From: Coccinella septempunctata
Taxonomy: Eukaryota; Arthropoda; Insecta; Coleoptera; Coccinellidae
DNA length: 64,000 nucleotides
Assembly: GCF_907165205.1 (NCBI RefSeq)
Contig: NC_058192.1
Span: forward strand, 38,344,001-38,408,000
Direction: 5' to 3'
Shown here: one piece after another, positions 9,118-21,160 of the stretch
Layout: each line of letters opens with the position of its first letter
Numbering within the stretch: position 1 is the stretch's first letter
The notes under the pieces: generated by a model
Databases searched by the model: none
Seen by the model: only the letters and a program-made list of their open reading frames with translations
What the model was told of the DNA's origin: nothing
Translations under genes and position numbers: made by a program

Positions 9118-12018
9118 ATGTCAGAGGACCTCGAAGAACTTTTTCCCAGGGTATATTGTGCGGCCAGGGTGGCAAATCTCATCCTGGAGACAAAAGAGAA
9201 AAACCATGAACAACCCCTTAAGAAAAAACCACCGTGGGAGGAAAGACTCGAAAAACGAATAACAACACTCAGAAAAGAAATAGGAATTTACCATTTATAT
9301 CTCAACAACAAAAAGGTCAGTACCAAGGTCAGGAAAAAACTAAAGATCTATGCGGAAAAAATTAATCTAAAGGAGGGAAACACTAATTATAAATTGAAGA
9401 TCAGAAAACACGCCGAAAAACTCAAGCAAAAGATCGCTGCTCTAGGAAATCGACTGAGAAGATATCATAAAAGAACTCTGAGATATCAACAAAATAACCT
9501 GTTCGTTAAAAATCAAAAAATATTCTTCAGGAAAATTGATGAGCAGAAAAGAGGCGAAACCAATGAACCTCCAAGCGCGGAGAGAATGCGCGATTACTGG
9601 TCGTCTATATGGTCGCAAGAGGGAACGCATAACGTAGATGCACCATGGATTGATGATGAGAGGGCGAAATGTAGAGATCTGCCAGATATGCTAACAGTTA
9701 GAGTAAGTGAAGGAGATGTCAGACAAACCACTAAAAGAATGAAGAACTGGGCAACACCAGACATCCACGGCATCCACAGCTACTGGTGGAAAGCACTGAC
9801 GTCAACTCATGGGGTGCTTGCCCGCCTGATTGGAAGAGCGCTGGACAACCCACAACAAATACCACCCTATTTTACTGAGGGTAGGACATACCTACTACCA
9901 AAGAAAGAAGACTTGCATCAGCCAGAGAACTATAGGTCAATCACCTGCCTACCATCAATCTATAAGATTATAATCTCCATCATGGCCCACAAGATGAATG
10001 CTCATCTAAAAAACTGCAACATAATGGCGTGGGAGCAGAACGGATGCAAAAGTAAAAGCAGGGGGTGTGAAGAACTTTTAAAAATCGACAACGAGATCAC
10101 CATACAGGCAAAAAAAAAGAAGTAAGAACATCGCAATAGCCTGGATCGACTATCAAAAGGCATATGACTCCGTTCCGCACTCGTGGCTGATGGAAGTGCT
10201 AGAAATCTACAAGATAGAGCGACGGGTAATCGCTGTGCTCAAATTCCTGATGACAACCTGGCGAACAACTTTAACTCTCAAGGGAGGCGCAACCTCCTAT
10301 GAAACACCGGAAATTCAGATAAAAAGAGGAATCTTTCAGGGGGATGGATTGAGCCCTCCATGGTTCTGCTTAGCTCTCAACATCCTGAGTGGCATGCTAA
10401 ACAGGTCCGCTTATGGTTACGTTGTGAGTGAGCAAGTAAGACTAGCCCATCTCTTTTATATGGATGACCTCAAACTATACGCGAGAGGCAGAGCGCAGCT
10501 GGAGGGGGAGCTGGAACTAGTAAGGATGTTCAGTGCAGATGTCGGAATGACCTTGGGATTGGAGAAGTGTTCAGTTGTCATAGTGAAGAGAGGAAAACTA
10601 TCAGAGGAGGGAAATGTAAGGCTGAAAGACGGAAGAGAAATTAATAGCATGACCCCAGAGGATAGGTATAAGTATCTGGGAATACAGCAAACATTCGAGA
10701 TAAAACTTTAAGAGAATAAAGAACAAACAAAGAATGAACTGCTTAGGAGGATGAGGCTGGTACTAAGATCACAGTTATCTGCCAAAAATAAAATAATGGC
10801 CATTAACATCTGGGCCATTCCGTCATTTACATACACAGCGGGGATACTCACTTGGTCGAAAACGGAAATACAACTGATAGACCAAAAAATAAGAACAACA
10901 TTGACCCAATTTGGCTTACATCACCCCAACTCTGCCACCGAAAGATTGTACTTACCTCGTAAGGAGGGAGGTCGAGGTCTCACCTCCGTAGAGAATGCCT
11001 GCGAAAAAGAGATTATTAATATCAAGAACCACTTCCTTAACACTAACTTACCGATTCATCAGTGGATAACAGCACACGACGCTCAATCCATGATAGCATC
11101 ACTGGACGAGGATGGATCTGGAACAGAAAACAACTTGGAAAAACTCAGGCAACGCTGGCGCACAAAACAACTTCACGGTAGATTCTATACTAACCTGCAT
11201 CAGGAGGACGTGGATGGATCTGCTTCCAATACTTACCTTACCCAAGGCTACCTGTTTCCACAGACAGAAGGCACAATATTCTCTATTCAGGATCAAGTAG
11301 TCCCCACACGAAATTATATGAAACACATACTGAAACAACAAATAGACAACACGAAATGCCGCCTATGCAACCGAGCTGAGGAAACAGTTCAACACCTCTC
11401 GTCGGGATGCTCGACCATAGCGAGCACTAGATATCTGACCCGGCACGATAATATGGGCAAGGTGGTGCACCAACTCATAAGCCTAAAAGAACACCTGATC
11501 CGACAATTCACACCTCATCCTCATCACCTGTATACTCCGGCCTCGATACTGGAGAATGAGTGCATAAAGATCTACTGGGATCTCACAATAACAACTGACA
11601 TTGGAACTGAACACAACAGACCGGATATGGTGTTATGGAATAAAAAAGAGAATGCAGCCACAATATTAGACTTTGCAGTTCCTCTGGACCACAACATAAT
11701 GAAAGCATACCAGGAGAAGATCGAGAAATATGGGGCGCTATCCAGACAGATAAGGGACATGTGGAAGCTGAAGAAAGTGGATATAATCCCGCTGATTATA
11801 ACTGCAAACGGACTGGTGCCAAAGAAAACTGTGCAACACCTACAGGAGCTCCAATTGCCCTCTAACGCTATTACCTGGATGCAGAAGGCTCTGCTACTCG
11901 GAACCGTCAATATCATCCGACAGACCCTCTTTCCACACTAGGGAGCGGAACTTGTCTTGGTAAAAATACCCGACAGGCCCCGCAAATTGCCACATGATGT
12001 GTGTGAAAAAAAAAATAT
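9118..12018 (+). pseudogene. R4/Dong-type LINE, RLE-encoding, frameshifted
   Basis: A non-LTR retrotransposon reading frame abuts a (TA)n tract. The reverse transcriptase is seen as PENYRSITCLPSIYKI (about 9921), IDYQKAYDSVPHSW (about 10147) and FYMDDLKLYA (about 10455). The third frame (10751-11941) carries a CX2CX8HX4C knuckle (about 11356) and a restriction-like endonuclease with RPD followed by a downstream Asp in ILDFAVPLD (about 11620-11692). Frameshifts occur in an A-run near 10112-10122 and near 10700. No APE domain is present, which fits the R2/R4 group. The 5' end looks truncated. The 3' UTR ends in A-rich and TA-rich sequence near 12018. Dong elements are known for microsatellite targets. 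Confidence 0.82.
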
Positions 12019-12030
12019 ATATATGTATAT

Positions 12031-12660
12031 ACAGGGTCTTTCACGAGGAACCTCACCCATATTTATACGAGAAACTCCTGAACGTATTTTCATGAAATTC
12101 AGCACTTATAAGTATTTCACGATGCTGATGAAATCTAAAATATTTTCAAGGCATGAGCACCTCCGGTTTTTCCGGAAATGACGTCAACTTCCGTTTTTCG
12201 AATTAGAACACCATTTCTTTATTGCAGAAATAGATTCCTTAGAAAATTTCAAGTTATTTTGATGTAACATTTTTCAGTTTTGGTTGGAAAATTCTCTCTG
12301 AGCGGGAAAATTCGAAAAAAAAAAATCGAAAATAGAGCTCCGCTGAAACAAGAATAACTTCGAGGTTTTTCGATGGAAAATTTTCATTTTTGGGATTTTT
12401 CAAGATGTAAGATTGATGTATCCACTTTAAAAATCGAAATCGCGATTCATGATACAGGGGGTGAAAAAATCGCTTTCAAAGTTAGGGATGACAAAATCGT
12501 GAATGAATTTTTTCAAATTAGAACCCCATTTTTTTATGGCAGATATTGAATCTACGTTAAAAAATAATGTGAGTGTATTCATCACACCCTTGCCCTAAAA
12601 TGGATATTTTCTGAGTTATTCACAAAAAACTGTTTTTCGTCTTGAATTTTCAGCTATATA
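12031..12660. repeat. Unclassified repetitive non-coding segment
   Basis: Begins TATACAGGGTC and holds two related blocks about 310 bp apart, each with AATTAGAAC(A/C)CCATTT followed by GCAGA (near 12200 and 12511). It lies between the R4-type LINE and the second long-inverted-repeat element. No coding potential. Confidence 0.45.
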
Positions 12661-12662
12661 TA

Positions 12663-14433
12663 TTAGACTGATTCAAAAAAATCTACTTTCTTTTTTTTTC
12701 GAGAAACACACCCCTCATTATCTTCAGGACACTGAAAAATGACGTCTGTGAAAATATTAGCCAAAAATCTTATTATTTAGAGGTCGCTCATGGAGGGTTT
12801 CTATTTTCCCTACTAATAGCAGGGAAAAAAAATTATTTCTAGTTAAAAAATTCCAGTTCGCAAACCAATGGACGGGTTCCATTGAGCGATATATTTTTAT
12901 GTAGGGAGTTAGGTGCTCTACAAAAACTGCCACCTACAGTTTTTCCATAAAACGGCTTTTCGAAAAGTTATTAGAGCTTGAAATTAATTTTTGTCGAAGT
13001 AGCTCTTTTTACTCGGATATCGGGGAGAAATTATTGGAATTTACTTTGAAAATCAGGAAATCGTTCTCTAAAGTTACAATTGATAGGATTCTATTTAGAT
13101 TTAAATCATTTATCACATCCCCAAATTGTCAACCTCAACAATTGTTAGGGAGTTAGTATTTCATACTCTTCAGAAACAAATTATTTAGCATCTCTTATTT
13201 CTCATTCACTTGGGTCAGAAAGAATGATTGGTTTTGTGCCCTCTTTCAGATTAGTGTTTGATCGTAAACTCGGTACTTGTCTTCAGTTTCATCCATAATA
13301 CAATTTTGTGTATTCATTATTTTTGGAAACCGAAAATGGCCGCATTCACAAAATTCTCGCTATATGATTTCATTGGAGAAGACATTATGTAGTGAAAGTA
13401 ACATATAGATGATAGGATCTTTCTGTTGTTAACGATTCAGTGGAGCGACTGGAGCGAGTTATTGGTTTAATTGAAGAATGCAATAACTACTAAAAGAAGA
13501 ATGAAGAATAAACAGTTACAGTTCCTTTTACAATTGATAAACGAACATCGTCATCGTTTTCCGGATTGCGTTAAAAAAAAATTGAAATTATCTGTTTAGA
13601 ACATATAATGTATTATAAATGTTGAATATACCAACTCCAATATTATTTTTCACAACCGAATAAATGCTTTCTATATGCGACTTATTTCTATTATCATTAA
13701 ACCTACCAATCCCACAAATATCGAGATATTTGTTGAAAAATTGATAGTTCACTATTTTGTGACAGCGGCTATTTTGGGTTTATAAAAATAATGAATACAC
13801 ATATTATGACTGAAACTGAAGACAAATACTGGGTTTAAGAACAAACACTAATCTGAAAGAGGGCACAAAACCAATCATTCTTTGTGACCCAAGTGAATGA
13901 GAAATAATAGATGCTGAATAATTTGATTCTGAAGAGTATAAATTTCTAATTCTCTAGAAATTGTTGAGGTTGACTATTTCAGGATGTCATAAATTATTTG
14001 AATCTACAATGAATCATATTAATTGTATCTTTCCAGAACTATATTCTGATTTTCAAAGTAAATTCCAATAATTTCTCCCCAACATCCGAGTAAAAACAGC
14101 TAAAAATTTCATTTCAAAGCTCTAATAACTTATCGAAAAGCCGTTTTATGGAAAAATTATATGACACAGTTTTTGTAGAGTACCTAATTCCCTACATAAA
14201 AATATATAGCTCAATAGAATCCGTCCATTGGTTTGCGAACTGGAATTTTTTAACCAGAAATGAATTTTTTTCACCTGCTATTAGTAGGGAATATAGAAAT
14301 CCTCGATGAGCGACCTCCAAATAATAATATTATCGGCTAATATTTTCACAGACGTCATTTTTCAATACCCCGAAGATAATTAGGGGTGTGTTTCTCGAAA
14401 AAAAAGAAAGTCGATTTCTTTGAATCAGTCTAA
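12663..14433. mobile_element. Long-inverted-repeat (foldback-like) element, copy 2
   Basis: 1771 bp, starting TTAGACTGATTCA and ending GAATCAGTCTAA, collinear with 7316-9094. The arms are again inverted around a central region near 13340-13770. Both copies share the inner TTGGGTCAGAAAGAATGATT block. It is flanked by short TA runs. Confidence 0.75.
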
Positions 14434-15140
14434 TATATATATATTCTTTTGATATAGAGCATTACAATCTTGAACAGCAAACAATAATTATAGCATGTGT
14501 ATGAGATACAGTTTTAGCAGAGGTTAGCGTAACGGGGTACCATACAAATTGGTGTATGATACAAGAGCTTAGGGATAAACCTCAGTAAAAAAAAAACCTT
14601 TCTCCCCGTGAGTGTAGTGGATTGTAATTGTTCACGAAATAAGCTGAAATATTCCATATTGAAGGGCATCTCGCACTGCAAAAATTGATTCTTTCTCCAA
14701 CAAAAAGGAAACTCCAGAAAGTCTTCTCTATTTTAAATTTTGTTAAAAAAGAGGAACATGCGCTCCATCGTAAACGGAATATCGGTTCATTTTGATCGTT
14801 GGAGGTGGGGTTCTAGGGCTATCAGAATGAAACAAAATAATTTTTTCTGAGTACATTCTGATACATTCCTCTATCCGTCAATTTATTTCTCCGGCCATTT
14901 TGAACTTGAAAAATGAGGAATATGCGCTTTATCGAATGAAAAGTTCATTTTGATCCTCGGAGCTCTTGTATGAACAAAAAAATTATGTTAGAATAGTTAA
15001 GTCATCCCTCTATGTACTTAAGCCATTAATTTCCTCAGCCGGCTATTTTGAACTGAATTATCTTCTGGAGGAGGAATCCTAAAAACATTCTGAAAAGAAA
15101 AAAAAAAGTAATATGAAAATAAACAATGAAATCTAGGATT
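14434..15140. repeat. Intronic DNA with a degenerate two-unit repeat
   Basis: No gene. Two diverged units of about 170 bp start near 14750 and 14917. They share GAGGAA(C/T)ATGCGCT, a GTTCATTTTGATC core and CGGCCATTTTGAAC-like ends. Confidence 0.45.
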
Positions 15141-15148
15141 ATAAAACA

Positions 15149-16368
15149 CTTAGAACATAGAAGAACAGGAAGGAGCCTTTCCACGCGAATACAAGGACAG
15201 GAAGTGAGACCGAAGTGCACCAAATTATGACTCATTGTTTTGTTTTGATATAGGTGTCAAACGTGAAGCTTTTATCAAATTCATATCAAATTGTTATTTT
15301 TAGGATATTTTTCGAGTTAAACTGTGTTGGATTTTGTAGAGTTGAGTGAAATTAAGTTGTGAAGTGAATTCTGAACTATTTTACCTAAAGAAATTATTAA
15401 AATAAGATATTTTTGTGGTAAGGAACTTTTTCCAGAAAATGGTCAGTTGTGTAGCTTGTGGCTATTCAAAAACACCAAAGAAAAACAATTCCGGTGTAAC
15501 ATTTCACAGGTAGGTTTTATTCATACTGTATTAACGTCTTTTTTTGAATATTAAAATGGTATTCCTGTTTATGTATTTTGACGTTATCGTGAACAAACCA
15601 TGGGCGTAGTTGACATTAGATAATAAGGATTTCAATTGAACAAACTGGGTTTGGTAGATTCAATTTTCAAGAATATTTTGAAAGCAGGAATGACAAACTG
15701 TAATGATTTCTGAAATTAATTAGTCTCAATATTATTGTTTCAGATTTCCTAAGGATGAAAGACGTAGATTTAGATGGGTGAGTTTTGTTAATAAGCCTGG
15801 GTTTACTCCTAACAACAGGAGCTTATTGTGCTCCAAGCACTTCAAGGAAGAATGTTTCAACAGATCTTCACTCTTTTAATTAAAAGTATTTCAAATTGTT
15901 ATTTAAACACGAGGTTGAATTATATTTGTAAAAATACTGTAAATGAAGATAGAATAAGGAATTTGTATAATAGATTGATTCTCTTTAAAAACCAATGAAC
16001 ATTAAAAGTGACGTTCTATATATTCTTTTTAAATAGATAAATATACAAAATTTATTTATTTCTCAGTATTCACAAGTACAAAGAGAAAAACAAATACATT
16101 TTTCCTACTCACATCTTTCGAGATTTTAATTCCTATGTTTCACAAGAGTATTCCCAAAATATTTTTTTTCTTTCCACTCAATAATAGAAAGCTTTCGAAA
16201 AATAAAAAATGCGATCTGAAATTAGCCAAAATTACGTTGGACAGTAATTGAGATTATTTATGCCCTACGCCACTGCTAAACCGGAAATATGGATTCCGCC
16301 ATATGTGCACCAAATTCGGTCACACCAAAATGAACAATATGCTCCTTCCTGTTGTTCTATGTTCTAAG
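15149..16368 (+). mobile_element. P-element-like transposon, non-autonomous, 1220 bp
   Basis: Terminal inverted repeats of about 28 bp (CTTAGAACATAGAA(G/C)AACAGG..) bound the element. The 8-bp sequence ATAAAACA is duplicated exactly at both ends (15141-15148 and 16369-16376). An 8-bp duplication is shared by P and hAT elements. The THAP-domain gene inside favours the P superfamily. No catalytic transposase domain is present, so the copy cannot move by itself. Confidence 0.78.
15439..15879 (+). CDS. Two-exon THAP-domain protein, 68 residues, inside the P-like element
   Basis: Exon 1 (15439-15509) starts MVSCVACGYSK. A GT-AG intron of 234 bp follows (15510-15743, TTGTTTCAG acceptor). Exon 2 (15744-15879) gives HRFPKDERRRFRW and LLCSKHF, then a stop. 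The C-x2-C and C-x2-H pairs, the FHRFP motif and the Trp are the marks of the THAP C2CH DNA-binding domain. The product ends soon after CSKHF, before the usual end of the domain and before any RNase H-like catalytic region. In P elements the THAP domain binds the element's own ends. A short product could act as a DNA-binding competitor, but that is inference, and the domain may be too short to fold. Confidence 0.72.
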
Positions 16369-16386
16369 ATAAAACATGATCTATAA

Positions 16387-18279
16387 CACAGGCCAACAAA
16401 ATGAAAAAAAAATTTGGTGCCGGAAATCTAACATCTGATTTTAGATGTTTTTAATGTGCTGATTCCAAAAATGCCACCAGATTTTTTCTATCAGCTCTAG
16501 TTTCTGAGATACACGTTACAGGTTAAATGGTATATTTTTTTCTGATAAAGGACAACAAATAAAAAGATAAATATGTACTTAATCATCAAAATAGAAATTT
16601 CCCAGAATCTAATTAGCTAAATGGATACCTGGAATTGTCCCTGACCCAATGTTCCTATACTAGGAACTACTCAATACAATGCTCTTAATTACTTTTATAC
16701 CTGTAATTGCCTATGACCCGATCCTTCTATACCTGCTTGGCTGTACTTGATTTAGTATATTACTGAGTTTTCCCAAGTAAAGTTGTGCTATCGTTTTGTA
16801 TAATATTTGGTCGTTTTGTAGTATCAAGACACTGAACTGAAACAATGGCATCCACAAGCAGACGTACCTGTGTAAATCATCCCGATGTTTTTTGTTATGT
16901 GTGTGGTGAATACACTTTGAAAGAGAGCAGAAAAACGATTTCTGACTTGTGAATTTGTCGAGGTACTAATATTACATTTTATCGTAAAAGAGATAAGGAT
17001 CTGCTGCCTTTTTTCACTCAGGAAAATGACTTGGTATTCTGTAACAATATAAAAGGGCTCTTAGAAAAAATGGGTTTGCCTGAATACACTCCAGATGATT
17101 GGCGCCTTTTTAATGACAGTTCAAAACGTAGTTTAAAATGTGTTCATTTACATAACGGTAACAAATATGGCTCAATTCCTATTGGTCATTCTACTACCAC
17201 GAAGGAAGAATATGAAACAATAGCATTAGTTTTGAGAAAATTAAATACGAAGAACATCAGTGGTCAATTTGTGTTGATTTAAAAAAGATTAACTTCCTCC
17301 TTGGACAGCAGAGTGGTTATACAAAATATCCTTGTTTTTTGTGCCTTTGGGACAGCAGAGCTGAAAATGAGCACTGGGTTAACAAAAATTGGCCTTCAAG
17401 AGATGTCATGATTCAAGGAATACAAAACGTGATCAACGAACCTTTGGTTTCAAGAGAAAAAATCTTACTTCCGCCCTTGCATATCAAGCTAGGCCTAATG
17501 AAGCAATTTGTGAAGGCTTTAAATCGAGATGGAAATTGTTTTGGGTATTTGTCACGTAAATTTCCTGGCATTAGCACGGAAAAACTAAAAGCTGGTATAT
17601 TTGATGGTCCTCAAATAAGGCAACTTGTTAAAGATCCACAATTCACCACATCAATGAACGAGACTGAATCTAACGCTTGGAGTTCATTTGTTCAAGTAGT
17701 ACAAAATTTTCTTGGCAATCATAAAGCAGAGAATTACGTAGAATTAGTGGAAACTATGCTTTCAAATTTTAATATTCTTGGCGGTAACATGAGTATAAAA
17801 GTTCACTACCTCCACAGCCACCTAGATCGTTTTCCAGAAAACTTAGGTGATTGTAGTGAAGAACAGGGTGAAAGATTCCATCAGGATATTAAAACTATGG
17901 AAGATCGTTATCAAGGACGATGGGATAGCCACATGATGGCGGAATACTGCTGGAGCCTTCAGCGAGACTGCCCTAGTAAACTCCATTCTAGAAAATCCTA
18001 TAAAAAAAATTTGTTATGTGATTAGTGACTAATGTAATTATGTAAATTGAGTTTTTGCAATGAATACCTAAATCCATGTGTCTTTGTTTTTTTTTAACTG
18101 TCAATAGTAATATTATATATTATAACAGCTATAACATAAATTATATATACAATTTTTTTGAAAAATCTCAAAAACTAGATCTGATAGAAAAAATCTGAGA
18201 ACTTTTTTACATTCTGCATCCAAAAATTACTCAGGAACAGTTAAAAAATCGCAGGCACCAAAATGTGTGTTGGCCTGTG
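16387..18279 (+). mobile_element. CACTA-like class II transposon, decayed
   Basis: The ends CACAGGCCAACA and TGTTGGCCTGTG are inverted, with a further TTTGGTGCC match inside, and TAA flanks both sides (16384-16386 and 18280-18282). CACA-type ends with a 3-bp duplication fit CMC/CACTA elements, but the placement is tentative. It lies only 10 bp beyond the P-like element's duplication and carries a broken transposase-like gene. Confidence 0.65.
16845..18025 (+). pseudogene. Transposase-like gene of the CACTA-like element, internally deleted and frameshifted
   Basis: The N-terminal piece (16845-16952) starts MASTSRRTC and has a Cys-rich CYVCGEYTL motif. It stops early, and a large central part seems to be missing. 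Downstream pieces at 17031-17282 and 17339-18025 are in different frames. They contain YTPDDWRLFNDSSKRSLK, LPPLHIKLGLMKQFVKAL and EEQGERFHQDIK. I recognise this set as a widespread family of transposon-derived insect proteins with no assigned function. One frameshift near 17245 separates the pieces. The coding part is followed by the right terminal repeat. Confidence 0.65.
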
Positions 18280-18282
18280 TAA

Positions 18283-18800
18283 TCCTTGATATGAAATCAA
18301 TTAATCTCTCCTTGCATATAGCTATAATTATACACTTCGTCATCTTATTATGAATAAGGGAAAATAAATTAACCGACTGCAGCATTGATATGAGAGATCG
18401 GCCGGGAGCAAAAACACGATTATATGACTTCGATGAGGATCGCTTTAAAACAAATATGGTTCCATCAGGTCTTCATCATGAATTCATTTAGAATGTTCAA
18501 AAAAGAAGTAAGAAGTTTGCTGTAAGTATCGGATAATAAAAATATATTCATTAGATTAATCGAATGGAAATATGAGATATCCAAAATAGTACAAAGCGGA
18601 GAAAGTATCCATAAAGGAGATGATAGGTATTGTATCATGCAATTCCGCGTGAAATTCATACATTCCCTGTAGATTTCCATTCAGAATTATAATCAATAAA
18701 TTCTTAAGATAATACATTGCCTAGAAGAGCCTAAATTGTCTCCCAATTTCAAAGTTTGAAATCAAAAGTAAAAACTTTTGTAGAGTTTTAACACATCTTG
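18283..18800. other. Intronic stretch, nothing recognised
   Basis: AT-rich DNA between the CACTA-like element and the 3' tail of the next LINE. No ORF with homology, no inverted repeat and no RNA gene seen. Confidence 0.5.
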
Positions 18801-19097
18801 AATATCATTTATCATTTATTTCCAATCATCCTTACATATTCTTACATATACAAGGACCTACAGGAGGCATAAATGCCCGTACATAGGTTGGCCCTGAAAA
18901 CTAAAAAAGAAATTCAACTTGTAATATACATAGGCATACCTGCCCAGATTCCAAAAAGAAATAATCTCACAATGGTGGTGGTTTAGCATTTGAACACTCA
19001 TATAAAGAAAAAAAAAATTTGATAGCAAAGGTATAATATCAGCCATTAGAACCACAAACTTTTCATTGTTGTACCACAACAAAATCAATTTCCCACC

Positions 19098-20966
19098 TTA
19101 GTCAACATTCAGATATTTAAAAAAAATTTTCAAATTTTTAAAAAGCACTTTTTTACTGACACTTAAATTTTTTAAATTCACTGGCAATTTATTAAAATAC
19201 TTATATGCATAATATCTATAGCTTCTTTGACCTATTTTTAGAAATTTTTTTGGTGAGGATATATTTTTAAACCTAGTTTTATTTGTATTATTTAAATAAC
19301 AATTTTTTAGTTCATTATACATGAAGATAATGGATCTCAACACAAAATAGTTCCTCAGGTCAAGTGGTCTGTTAAAATCCGTTTCATCAATTCCAATGAC
19401 TTGTAATATCTTATTTTGTAGTCTTTTCAATGGGTTGTATGATACGTTATAGAGTCCACCCCAGCCGATTATACCATACACAGCTATTCTATTGAAAAGA
19501 CCATAATAAACTTGTAAAAGTTGATTTTTGTAAAGAATATTCTTCAATCTATAAAACACATAAACTAGATATTTTGTCTTCTTGATTATGCTTTCAACAT
19601 GCTTATTCCATCTCATATTACAGTCATAATAAATTCCCAGATATTTAGTAGTTGAAGCACGAATAAGTTCAACCCGATTAACCGAAGTTCGAAAGACATC
19701 AGGAACTGAGTCACTATAGATCCCAAAAGTAACAACACAACACTTGTTGACGTTGAGAACAAGGTTATTATAATACAACCATGCATAAATAGAATCCAAT
19801 CTTTCTGACAATTGAAAAGCAAGATCATTCCAGTCAGGACCACTCATAGGAACAGCAGTATCATCTGCATAAGCAAGCAAATCACCTTGAAAATTGTCTG
19901 GCCTTCTGCATTCTGTAATTGTCTGGCCTCATGCTTATTTTTAGCTGTTTTTAGTAGAGATTTGAGAATTTTTTCATAGCTTAAATACTGATCTTTTTTC
20001 AGAATATTATTTCGATCATTTTTCCAGATTTTAAACAATTTGTCTTTCGTGTTTATAGAGTTTATTAATGCAGGTGTAATCCAGTTTTTACGAGGAATCT
20101 GATTTTTAGGAATTCGTTTAATCGACAATCTATTTATATTTTGTAACTTATGTAAAATTAAATCAAGAGCTGCTTCACTATTCTGAGAATTTATAACTTC
20201 ATTCCAACTTTCATTTTTGCATAGGTCCAAAAATCGCCTCTTGTCAATCACAGTTTTATCGCGTTGCTTACTTATAACACTGTTATTGTTTATGGCAAAA
20301 AAAATTGGATACTGATCAGTAATATTATGCATTAATTTACCAGCTGTTGAATGTAGTATTCCCTTGACAAAAACATGATCAATACAAGATCCCTCTGTAG
20401 AGTTTTTATTTGGATGAGTACAGGAATTGACCATGGACTGATATCCGTTTTGCAAAAATTGATAAAAGTAGTCTTCAGTCTTCATATTAAATTCCATAAG
20501 ATATAAATTAATATCACAAATAATGACATGATTTTCAACCGTCTTATTGCTAACTATGAATTGATTTAAGTCATGTATGAACCCATCCTAGACCAGTAAT
20601 TTTCAAGCAACTTTTGATGGAAAGTTCTGTTATCAGACTAGAAGTATCTAAGTTTCCAAACTCTTCATTAACAATTTGGTATTCTTCTTCATTTTTTACA
20701 TAAGTAACAACACCATCACACATGTTAATTCTACTATTATTTAGGAAATGTGAGTATCTATCTAGGCCAACAAAACTGATAATTTCCACCAATCTAGCCT
20801 CAGAACAAATTATCACTTCAGGCTTATGTTGCAAGGAATTAATTAAAGCTTCACGATTAACTAAGTTTTTTCTAATACTTCTAATATTAACATGCAAAAT
20901 AAGATTAAAATCCCCAACATCATCAATACATAATTCTTCATTTGAATTAAATTCTCCTATATTCAT
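19098..20966 (-). pseudogene. LINE ORF2 remnant: endonuclease and C-terminal reverse transcriptase
   Basis: The 5' part (20966-20571) resembles the start of an APE-type endonuclease (HVNIRSIRKN, VIICSEARL). The next frame (20497-19844) carries its end (CIDHVFV, ITDQYPIFF) and the linker to RT. The RT fingers are missing. The frame at 19880-19098 resumes at LLAYADDTAVP, the RT catalytic box, followed by thumb and tail (KYLGIYYDCNMRWNKHV). The join near 19890 carries a duplicated GGCCAGACAATT separated by 13 bp. The element cannot encode an active RT. Confidence 0.75.
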
Positions 20967-21160
20967 AAAAATACTATATATATTTATATATAATCAAATG
21001 AAATCGACTAAAAGAAAACAATCTATAAAAGACTAGACTCTAAAAGGGGCTTCAGGCTTAAATGGATAGTTTGTATCACATACATATTGTTCCCATCTAA
21101 CTTTGTAGCACTCACAGTTGTTTATGTCATCAGCTGAGTGTTCAATAGATCTTTTTTTAG

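Noticed and set aside
8853..9209. Open frames within the long-inverted-repeat element
   Set aside because: They run through TA repeats and are not conserved between the two element copies.
12031..12060. TATACAGGG motifs (also near 31670 and 44790) as ends of one transposon family
   Set aside because: The motif is short and adjoining sequences differ; no common element could be defined.
15035..15235. Minus-strand 66-codon frame overlapping the P-like element's left end
   Set aside because: Crosses the element border and terminal repeat; no homology.
15439..15879. THAP gene as a normal host gene
   Set aside because: It lies wholly within an element with inverted ends and an 8-bp duplication and stops just after the CSKHF motif.
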